Made by a program: the position numbers and the translations under genes. Below the pieces are notes generated by a model. It saw only the letters and a list, made by a program, of their open reading frames with translations. It ran no database searches and was not told the origin of the DNA. Positions 1 to 7,040 of a stretch of DNA of 35,600 bases are shown here, one piece after another. Source of the stretch: Candidatus Methanophagales archaeon (lineage in GTDB: Archaea > Halobacteriota > Syntropharchaeia > Alkanophagales > Methanospirareceae); assembly GCA_030612405.1 (NCBI GenBank), contig JAUWNY010000003.1, positions 1-35,600 on the forward strand, in the 5' to 3' direction. Positions within the stretch are counted from its first letter, which is position 1; every line of letters begins with the position of its first letter.

Positions 1-5
1 ATATA

Positions 6-25
6 TGTAGTGTATATACACTACA
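6..25. promoter_or_regulatory. 20-nt perfect palindrome TGTAGTGTATATACACTACA, operator-like
   Basis: TGTAGTGTAT is followed directly by its exact reverse complement ATACACTACA, 110 nt upstream of the ORF at 135. Confidence 0.55.
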
Positions 26-134
26 CATATAAAGTTTTCGTTTTATTGTTTATGGATTTTTTTCGGGCATTGGCTCGTTTTCCGACCTGGGAGAAACTGC
101 ATTATTTATGGCTTCACAAGACTAACTTGACGCT

Positions 135-617
135 ATGGGTAAGTATCATTATTTCGACAAAAACTTCCACGTCTCTGATTCTGATGTAGTATTAGATGGT
201 TTGTATTACGTTGAGGGAAATGTAAAGCTCAGTAGTAGCAATATCAGCGGAGTGTTCACAATTGTAGCAGAGAAAAAGATTGAAGTTAAAGGCTCCAAGC
301 ACAATTGCACCGCGTATTCTTCTAATTTACTATTATTGTCAGGAAAGGACAAAGAAAAAGGTAAGGATAAAGGTGAAAAAATCAAGATAGGCGGGGATAA
401 TAGCAATTTTTGCGGGTTCATCTACACAGAAAAGGGGGAAATCGAATTATCGGGCTCTGAGAACACGATAAATGGTGGTCTCTTTGCAGACACCGTCAAG
501 CTATCAGCTTCGGAATCGAATATAAATGCAGCACACCCCACCGTAGGAACAACACAAACGTCAGGAGATAATATATTCATTAAAGCATTAGAAGCGATAC
601 TGGTTTTTTTCAGGTGA
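135..617 (+). CDS. Small beta-rich (polymer-forming/bactofilin-like) hypothetical protein
   Basis: 160-aa ORF with regular short beta-strand pattern (VKLSSSNISGVFTIVAEKKIEVKGS, IELSGSENTINGGLFADTVKLSASESNINA). Family assignment is by pattern only. Confidence 0.6.
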   Translation: MGKYHYFDKNFHVSDSDVVLDGLYYVEGNVKLSSSNISGVFTIVAEKKIEVKGSKHNCTAYSSNLLLLSGKDKEKGKDKGEKIKIGGDNSNFCGFIYTEKGEIELSGSENTINGGLFADTVKLSASESNINAAHPTVGTTQTSGDNIFIKALEAILVFFR

Positions 618-660
618 AATAGGCTTTGGGAGAGAAAAAGCAATAACTCTTGCCTGGCTA

Positions 661-969
661 TTATGACTTCTTAGCTTTTAGCAAGGATTCTAACCTTGAT
701 TCTATCTTCCCAAGTCTTTCTCTCACTCCTCTTAGATCAGACCCCAATTCCTTAATATCACCCCTCATATCTGACTCCAACCGCCTCATGTCTGCAAATA
801 GCGCAATCAAGCCAGCTACGAGTAATTCCTCGACCCCGGGAGAGGAAATAATCCCTATTTTATGGAGGATAAAGGCTAAGATACAGAATATAATTATGCC
901 CTCTGCCGCTATCCTTACTGCCAGATTTATGAGATTCACACTCCCATATCTATGCTTATACACTACCAT
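661..969 (-). CDS. Small membrane protein with C-terminal coiled-coil-like tail
   Basis: 102 aa with two hydrophobic segments followed by a charged heptad-like region RRLESDMRGDIKELGSDLRGVRERLGKIESRLESLL; adjacent to the upstream ORF on the same strand. Confidence 0.6.
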   Translation of the reverse strand: MVVYKHRYGSVNLINLAVRIAAEGIIIFCILAFILHKIGIISSPGVEELLVAGLIALFADMRRLESDMRGDIKELGSDLRGVRERLGKIESRLESLLKAKKS

Positions 970-972
970 TTC

Positions 973-1233
973 TCATCCCAGTTTATCATATATGATTCCT
1001 GCCGATACGCCAATTATTGAGGCTATAAGTAAAGTAATCCACCAACCCATATCAAGGAAAAAGTATACTAAAGACGCTATCGCTACAAACACGCTTATTC
1101 CCACCAGGGAATCCTTATCATATTTAGATACTTCCATAAATACATATAGAATCGATGGTATATAAATAACTTCTATTATTCCTCCTGCACTTTGACCTTT
1201 TTGTGTGCGCCCCGCCCGCCTCATTTTATTCAC
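973..1233 (-). CDS. Small membrane protein, hypothetical
   Basis: 86 aa with two or three hydrophobic helices; ends 3 nt before the start of 661..969 (-), so a likely operon. Confidence 0.5.
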   Translation of the reverse strand: MNKMRRAGRTQKGQSAGGIIEVIYIPSILYVFMEVSKYDKDSLVGISVFVAIASLVYFFLDMGWWITLLIASIIGVSAGIIYDKLG

Positions 1234-1234
1234 A

Positions 1235-1404
1235 TCATTGTAGATATTTTTTATATCCCGTCTCCTTAACCTTTTCCCCTAATCGCAATGCATCTTCATC
1301 GGTAAGTTCGCTGTGTTCGAAAATCTTGTCGAGTTTCCGTAGCAGAACCTGTCTTTTAACCTCTTGCAAAAACGTTTCCTTCGCTATTTCAGACCACTCC
1401 ACTT
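1235..1404 (-). pseudogene. VapB-like antitoxin C-terminal remnant
   Basis: EVEWSEIAKETFLQEVKRQVLLRKLDKIFEHSELTDEDALRLGEKVKE resembles archaeal VapB-type antitoxins. The first ~31 aa of the called ORF (1405-1498) are antisense to leader-repeat DNA, so the native N-terminus is missing. Confidence 0.55.
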
Positions 1405-1412
1405 CCGGGGTC

Positions 1413-1429
1413 GTGGGGCAGAGCCCCAC
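1413..1429. repeat. Perfect hairpin GTGGGGC-AGA-GCCCCAC
   Basis: 7-bp perfect inverted repeat with a 3-nt loop at the junction between the antitoxin remnant and the leader repeat. Confidence 0.7.
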
Positions 1430-1430
1430 A

Positions 1431-1726
1431 GTGCTAAAAGAAAAACCATTCTCTAAAGAAAAGGGTTCACATCTATAACCATAATTTTTATACTTCATAC
1501 TATTAATACCAAAAAGCTTATAAAGAGTATCAACAAAATATATTGATTATCTTACATGAAGGGTAAGATAAAGGGTAAGATAAGAGCGATGGGGATAAAA
1601 GCTCGGAATCGGTAATGGCATCCATTGCGTGGTTAGAATCTGAGGGGGATAAAAGGTGAAGGGAAAGACGAAGGAAATGGTAGAAGAAACGGATGGGCTA
1701 AGGAATGCGGGATTTGGCGGTGATGT
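1431..1726 (+). repeat. Leader module copy A
   Basis: Shares ...GTGCTAAAAGAAAAACC..., ...TTCACATC(T/A)ATAAC..TAATTTTTATACTTCAT..., CTTACAT.AAG, GGAATCGGTAA(T/C)GGC..C.ATTGCGTGGTTAGAATC.GA.GGGGATAAAA and GAAATGGTAGAAGAA.CGGATGGG with 29670-30002; a shorter copy lies at 3371-3600. Confidence 0.75.
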
Positions 1727-1729
1727 GGT

Positions 1730-1957
1730 TCAAAGCCCTTTACGGTTTTTGAAATCCGCCCAGAGTAATCCCAACTTCACTCGCATCTCAATTAACAGTA
1801 TCAGGATACCCGTTGTTAGCACGGTATCCAGGGTTATTTCTTGCGGTGAGTGGATTACACCCAATACTTTAAGTAGAACAAAGAATATCGCAGCTCCTAT
1901 TAAGCCCCAACCTATTATTTCTAACGCTAAAGTGGCACTGTCTAAAAATATAGTGAT
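1730..1957 (-). pseudogene. Remnant of a small membrane protein, 5' end missing
   Basis: Minus-strand frame reads DSATLALEIIGWGLIGAAIFFVLLKVLGVIHSPQEITLDTVLTTGILILLIEMRVKLGLLWADFKNRKGL*, resembling the 661..969 protein (GIISSPGVEELLVAGLIALFADMR). No ATG before an in-frame stop at the repeat boundary near 1958. Confidence 0.5.
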
Positions 1958-1960
1958 TTA

Positions 1961-2058
1961 TCACCGCGGAGAGCGCCGAGTACGCAGAGTTTTTAGACGG
2001 TTTCATTCATTGTTTAGGTTTTCTGGTGCCTTTGCGTTCTCCGTGTGCTCTGCGGTGA
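1961..2058. repeat. Imperfect inverted repeat (dispersed TCACCGCGGAGAGCGC...TGCGGTGA element)
   Basis: TCACCGCGGAGAGCGCCGAGTACGCAGAG (1961-1989) is near-complementary to TTTGCGTTCTCCGTGTGCTCTGCGGTGA (2031-2058). Confidence 0.75.
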
Positions 2059-2092
2059 ATTTTAAGGATTTAAAGTATAACTTCTACCTATT

Positions 2093-2220
2093 TAGGACAC
2101 AGATTTACGCGGATTTACGCAGAAAACTATTTCCTCAAATTATCAAATCGTTTAACTTCCTGTTTAGTGCCAAAATTAAGTTTAAAATCCTGATTATCCG
2201 CGTTCATCTGCGTCCGATTA
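2093..2220. repeat. Second imperfect inverted repeat (TAGGACACAGATTTACGCGGATTTACGCAG...CCGCGTTCATCTGCGTCCGATTA)
   Basis: The arms at 2093-2122 and about 2190-2220 are imperfect reverse complements. Confidence 0.7.
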
Positions 2221-2277
2221 TCAAAAATTATTCTTTCTTGTCTTTTGTTGGGGTTCTCATAAATGGTAAAAAGATAA

Positions 2278-2600
2278 AAATCGAAAGTCTTTTATATAGT
2301 ATATCATAAATCTTTTATATTCATGTTATCAAGCATATACATAAAAAGTGAAAGCGATAAAAAAAAAAGCGGAAGAAAAACGAAAAAGAATGTCCCCTAT
2401 GAGTTGCTCAAACAACACTTTCTTTCTTTTTCAAAGAAAGAACCTGTGCTAAGAAAGAAAATGAGAGAAAAAAATGCCCCCTCAAGAAGAAAAAAAAGAT
2501 GTGGTTTGAATCCACGAGGGGGCTGAATCTAAAATAAAAGGAGGTAAGAAGGAAAGAAAGAATAGGAAAAGAAGCCCGAAACTAAAGCAAACTTTCTTCT
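2278..2600 (+). repeat. Leader module, second part, copy A (upstream of gene 2683)
   Basis: Near-colinear with 30090-30375: CGAAAGTCTTTTATAT.GT.TATCATAAA.CTTTTATATT, GCGATAAAAAAA..GCGGAAGAAAAACGAAAAAGAATG, GAATCCACGAGGGGGC, GGAAAGAAAGAATAGGAAAAGAAGCCCGAAACTAAAGCAAACTTTCTT. Confidence 0.8.
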
Positions 2601-2682
2601 AAGGAAGTTTGTTGGCGAACCTTTTTTTTTCAAGAAAAGGTTTGGGGTAAAGTAAGAGCAAAATAGGAATAAAAATGGAAAA

Positions 2683-3360
2683 ATGAACATAATGGAAAGT
2701 AAAAAGAACAAAATGATGATCCTCGCAGTTGCAGCGGCAGTATGCATAGTGATTGGGATAGTGACTACATCGGGGTCTGCGACTGCAAGTGCAGTGAGTT
2801 TACCATTTGAAATCTCCGGCTACGTATTTAACGCCGATGGCTCTGCATGCAATGGTCCCACGATAAGCATAACCAATTTGAACACCGGTGAAACGTTCTC
2901 TACAATGACGTTGGCATCGAGCAATTATTATCGTGCGAAACCCGCGCCGTCACTGGATGATGTAAGTGCGGGAGACGTGCTGCAGTTTGAGGTCTCTGCC
3001 GGAACTGAATCAGGTGTTATAGACCATCACATATCTGCGTCAGACCTTAATCGTGGTGCACTGCAATTCAATATCACGTTTAGTGAAAGAGAAGGCGAAA
3101 TTAAAGGAGAGGTTAGCATTGCAGAAGAGGAACAAACACCAGACCAAACGCCACTGATGCCACCACTGCCGGGGGGACCAATCGCAACGCCAACTCCTGA
3201 GGGAGGGCAAACACCTGCGCCAACGGCAACACCAATGCCAGCAGTGCCACCATCAGAAGAGGGGAAGGGTAAAGGGATACAGGGATTCGAAGCTGCGTAT
3301 GCAATAATAGGGTCTATTGCGATATCCTATAAATTAATATTGAGGAGAAAAAAAGGATGA
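2683..3360 (+). CDS. Secreted membrane-anchored protein with shared N-terminal module and Pro/Thr-rich linker
   Basis: Signal peptide; PFEISGYVFNADGSACNGPTISITNLNTGETFS module; PTPEGGQTPAPTATPMP linker; C-terminal TM helix plus RRKKG. Confidence 0.8.
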   Translation: MNIMESKKNKMMILAVAAAVCIVIGIVTTSGSATASAVSLPFEISGYVFNADGSACNGPTISITNLNTGETFSTMTLASSNYYRAKPAPSLDDVSAGDVLQFEVSAGTESGVIDHHISASDLNRGALQFNITFSEREGEIKGEVSIAEEEQTPDQTPLMPPLPGGPIATPTPEGGQTPAPTATPMPAVPPSEEGKGKGIQGFEAAYAIIGSIAISYKLILRRKKG

Positions 3361-3370
3361 AGAAAAAAAA

Positions 3371-3600
3371 TTGTTCATACCTCATGCGATAAAAACCGAA
3401 AATCATTTTATTAACTTCGACCAAATATATTTATCATCTTACATTAAGGGGATAAAAAAAGGGGGAAGATGTGACGATGGAAAGTAAAGGAAAAAGTTTG
3501 AAATGGGTAACGGCGCCTCTCAAGTGGTTAGAATCAGAGGGGGAGGATAAAAAGGGGGAAAGCGAAGGCAAAGGCGAAGGTAAAAGAAAGGGGGGTTCAT
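3371..3600 (+). repeat. Leader module copy C (short)
   Basis: CATGCGATAAAAACCGAAAATCATTTTATTAAC is identical to 29787-29819; followed by GGTAACGGCGCCT...GTGGTTAGAATC.GAGGGGGA.GATAAAAA. Confidence 0.75.
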
Positions 3601-3602
3601 AA
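3477..3602 (+). CDS. Possible 41-aa leader small ORF
   Basis: ATG...TAA reads MESKGKSLKWVTAPLKWLESEGEDKKGESEGKGEGKRKGGS and ends 3 nt before the ATG of gene 3606; related residues VTAPIAWLESEGDKKG can be read in leader copy B. Confidence 0.3.
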   Translation: MESKGKSLKWVTAPLKWLESEGEDKKGESEGKGEGKRKGGS

Positions 3603-3605
3603 AAA

Positions 3606-4391
3606 ATGAAACCGAAAGGATTGTCTATTTTAGTCATAATAGTTGCGATGTGTGCACTTGTAGCGTCTGCATCTGCGCCGCCAACTCCGTTCATGATTCA
3701 GGGATATGTTTTTTATGAAGATGGTAGTGAATGCAATAATCCAACGGTGAATATAAACAATACGAACACGAGCAATAACTGGAGTGCTGATACGAATGCA
3801 AGTTATAACTATTATCAACTTATACTTGCAAATGGTACTGACCTTGACCTGAACGGAAGTGAATTGCGGTTCGACGTTAAAAGCCCTGACAAGACACAGT
3901 CAAATGTCACAGAGATTATAGTGACCATGGAAAATATAAGTTGGGGGGGGATATTTGACTTCAATATCACACTTGCACCAACGGCAATAATATTTGACAC
4001 AGGTCATGGCACGTATCCAAGCATCATGGGCGTCCATACGGGCAACTTCACGCCCAAATGCAATATTACCGTCCACCAGATATACACGTATCCATGCGCA
4101 GGAACAGGCGGGCACAGCGAACGCATTATTTTCTATAACGAGACAGGTGATACAAAAATAGATGTGAACTGGACCGGCTACCAGGGTGACTACCACAACA
4201 TAACAGTGCCGTCTGTCATGTTGCAGGTAGGCAAAAAATACCGTTACGAAATAATAACCGGCTCATATCCGCAGATAATCCATAATCAAACTACCTGTGG
4301 GAACGGATTCGGAACAATGGAATGCACCGGGTTTGTGGATGCGAATGGGCGGGAATATGATAACTGGATACCCGCGATCAGGTTGGGGTAA
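3606..4391 (+). CDS. Secreted protein: shared N-terminal module plus FDTG...YPSIMGVHTG-type domain
   Basis: Signal peptide, PPTPFMIQGYVFYEDGSECNNPTVNINNTNT, then IIFDTGHGTYPSIMGVHTGNFTPKCNITVHQIYTYPCAGTGGHSE...DNWIPAIRLG, an extracellular domain I recognise from methanogen-related archaea. Confidence 0.85.
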   Translation: MKPKGLSILVIIVAMCALVASASAPPTPFMIQGYVFYEDGSECNNPTVNINNTNTSNNWSADTNASYNYYQLILANGTDLDLNGSELRFDVKSPDKTQSNVTEIIVTMENISWGGIFDFNITLAPTAIIFDTGHGTYPSIMGVHTGNFTPKCNITVHQIYTYPCAGTGGHSERIIFYNETGDTKIDVNWTGYQGDYHNITVPSVMLQVGKKYRYEIITGSYPQIIHNQTTCGNGFGTMECTGFVDANGREYDNWIPAIRLG

Positions 4392-4423
4392 AAGGTAGAA
4401 AAAAAAGGAGGAGTGAAAAAAAT

Positions 4424-5443
4424 ATGAAAACGAAAGCAAAAGCAAAAGGATTGACCGTTTTGGTCATAATGGTGGCGATGTGTGCACTTGTAGCACCAGT
4501 GGCAGCGCAGTCAACGCCATTCATGATTTACGGATATGTGTCTTACGAAAATGGCACTGCGTGCAACAATCCAACGGTGAACATAACAAATTTGAATACG
4601 AACGGGGAATGGAGTGCTGATACGGATGCAGGTTATAACTACTATCAGCTCATACTTGCGAATGGAACTGACGTGAATGAGAGTGAGGTATTGCAGTTCA
4701 GTGTCACGGATGGAAGCCAGTCAAAAGTGTTTAATCATACTGTAACTTCGGGAGAGGTAAATAATGGCGGGATTTTTAATTTTAATATTACGCTTGTGGC
4801 TCTGACACCAGGTCAGCAGGTGTGGTATCTTACAGCCGATACTAAACCCGATGATGCACCAACGGCAAACGATAGTCTGAATCATAGCAAAGATAACCTG
4901 TTGCATAAAGGTGAAAACACTGGCACAGGTACGTGGTTTTATTTGCCTCATGACGATGTCGCATGGTTTTATGCAGATACCGGTGCAGAATGTGGTCTTA
5001 GTTTCGGAGTGCATAGCTGGACTGCATATATTCGCACAGAAAAAATAGATGGTGCCGAAGTGGGTCGTAACCTTACCGTTGAAATTTGTAAATTAGATAA
5101 AACCACTGGAAACATAACGGTCCTGGCTGGTAATACTACAAGTTTAAACGCAACAACAGATACTGAACATCTCTGGATTATAACGTGCGAAGATAATGAA
5201 ACTACAACACAAGATTTCAGTACTGGCGACTGGCTGGCTGTTAGATTGTCGTGGGACTGTTCAACAGATTCACTTCGTATACACTACAAATCCGACGGAA
5301 GCAGTGACTCCTACATTAAAAGCCCGTCCTCAGACCCCGGCTATCCGGTTCCGGAACTACCCACGCTGATTTTGTTCTCTTCTGGTTTGATTATACTCGT
5401 CGGCTACGTTTTGTTAAAAAGGAGGAATACCAGCAGCGATTAG
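4424..5443 (+). CDS. Secreted protein with shared N-terminal module and PEF-CTERM-like C-terminus
   Basis: Signal peptide, STPFMIYGYVSYENGTACNNPTVNITNLNT, C-terminal VPELPTLILFSSGLIILVGYVLLKRR. Confidence 0.85.
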   Translation: MKTKAKAKGLTVLVIMVAMCALVAPVAAQSTPFMIYGYVSYENGTACNNPTVNITNLNTNGEWSADTDAGYNYYQLILANGTDVNESEVLQFSVTDGSQSKVFNHTVTSGEVNNGGIFNFNITLVALTPGQQVWYLTADTKPDDAPTANDSLNHSKDNLLHKGENTGTGTWFYLPHDDVAWFYADTGAECGLSFGVHSWTAYIRTEKIDGAEVGRNLTVEICKLDKTTGNITVLAGNTTSLNATTDTEHLWIITCEDNETTTQDFSTGDWLAVRLSWDCSTDSLRIHYKSDGSSDSYIKSPSSDPGYPVPELPTLILFSSGLIILVGYVLLKRRNTSSD

Positions 5444-5486
5444 GTTGGAATGATCCACCAAAGCCCTAAAAAGAGAAGTGAAAAAT

Positions 5487-7040
5487 ATGGAAACAAAAGG
5501 CTTGACCGTTTTGGCCATAATGGTGATGTGCATACTTATGGTGCAAGTATCAGCGCAGCCCACGCCATTTATGATTTACGGATATGTGTCTTACGAAGAT
5601 GGCACTGCGTGCAATGATCCAACGGTGAATATAAATAATACGAATACAGGCAATAACTGGAGTACGGAGATAAAGACAAATGCAGGTTATAACTACTATC
5701 AACTCATGCTTGCTAATGGGACTGACGTGAATGCAAGTGAGGTATTGCGGTTCAATGTTACAAGTCCAGATGGGAGTCCGTCAAATGTTACAGAACACGC
5801 GGTGACGCAAGAAAATATAAGCGATGGAGGGATTTTTAACTTTAACATTACACTTGAAGCACCAGCGCCAACTCCAACACTTGTTGTATATACTATAAGC
5901 AACCGAACAATCATACCACCACAGACAACTGAGATTGATGTGGAGTTCTCTGAAAGAGTAGAAGCATGGATGAAAATCGAAGATGTGAACAGAAACCTTG
6001 TAAATGAGTTGTATCATAGCACCAGTGTCATAGATCCAAACCCTAGGACATGGGATGGAACATACACAAATGACTCAGTTGTGCCAGCGGGTGTTTACTA
6101 CGTGAACGTAACGGGAACGAACACGACAACGGGATTAAGTGTAGTTAATAACACCGAGACGATAACTGTAGTCACAGAGGCAGTGGGAGCGCCAACAGCG
6201 GACAGTTTAGGAGTAGAGGATACGAGTGGGAGGTCTGGAACTTACGTTGTGGTGCCTGTTAACATCACGAATGTTATGAATGGTCCAGTTCAAGGCATAC
6301 GCCTCGAAGTGGATTACAATGAGAGCGTTTTGAACCTGACGAACATCGGCAATGGTGATTTAACATCGGCGTGGACAACCCTGCAATTAGGTGAAGATAG
6401 ACATACCATAGTCATAGCAACAGGACATCTTGGAGATGCGATACCAGATGGAAGCAGTGGCTCGGTCATTCGGCTTAACTTCAGTGTGACTGGCTCATCG
6501 GGAGACATGAGCCCAATGAACTTCTCTCTTATAGAGCTCTCCAATCCTGAAGGCATTGTTGGGACAGCGCCAGCAAAGAACGGGACATTTGTAGTATCAA
6601 AACTTGGCATAATCGTTGGCAGAATCACTTACGCATGCAACGGGACTGGAATAGCAGGTGCGGTAGTCAATTTGACAATAGCAGGTGCTATTGTAAACAC
6701 AACAGTGGCAAATGAGTCTGGTTATTACATCTTCACGGATGTCATTCCCGGTAGCTACTTCGTAAACGCCTCAAAGTCACGGTTCTGGGACAACTCGACA
6801 GAAGTAACGGTAATTGCTGGTGAGACCACAACCGCAGATATGACGCTATGGCTGAAGGGTGATTTGAACAATAATTGTGAAATCGCAGATGCGGGTGATG
6901 TAGTGCTGATGTTACGAGCGTCGGTAGGAGATATTTCTGGTGATATGCATTATGATTTGAACGAAAACGACATCATTGCAGATCCAGGCGATGTAGTATT
7001 GATGTTAAGAGCATCAGTGAGGGACATAGAACTCCTGTAA
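5487..7040 (+). CDS. Secreted protein: shared N-terminal module, FlgD-Ig-like, cohesin-like, carboxypeptidase-regulatory-like and dockerin type I domains
   Basis: Cohesin-like APTADSLGVEDTSGRSGTYVVVPVNITNVMNGPVQGIRLEVDYNESVLNL...; dockerin GDLNNNCEIADAGDVVLMLRASVG / DLNENDIIADPGDVVLMLRASV. The ORF call at 5478 uses GTG; ATG at 5487 is more likely. Confidence 0.85.
   Translation: METKGLTVLAIMVMCILMVQVSAQPTPFMIYGYVSYEDGTACNDPTVNINNTNTGNNWSTEIKTNAGYNYYQLMLANGTDVNASEVLRFNVTSPDGSPSNVTEHAVTQENISDGGIFNFNITLEAPAPTPTLVVYTISNRTIIPPQTTEIDVEFSERVEAWMKIEDVNRNLVNELYHSTSVIDPNPRTWDGTYTNDSVVPAGVYYVNVTGTNTTTGLSVVNNTETITVVTEAVGAPTADSLGVEDTSGRSGTYVVVPVNITNVMNGPVQGIRLEVDYNESVLNLTNIGNGDLTSAWTTLQLGEDRHTIVIATGHLGDAIPDGSSGSVIRLNFSVTGSSGDMSPMNFSLIELSNPEGIVGTAPAKNGTFVVSKLGIIVGRITYACNGTGIAGAVVNLTIAGAIVNTTVANESGYYIFTDVIPGSYFVNASKSRFWDNSTEVTVIAGETTTADMTLWLKGDLNNNCEIADAGDVVLMLRASVGDISGDMHYDLNENDIIADPGDVVLMLRASVRDIELL

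Noticed and set aside
650-1165. 171-aa plus-strand ORF
   Set aside because: Antisense to two minus-strand membrane-protein ORFs with better coding character.
1656-2309. 217-aa plus-strand ORF
   Set aside because: Spans leader repeat, a membrane-protein remnant on the other strand and two inverted repeats; no coherent protein.
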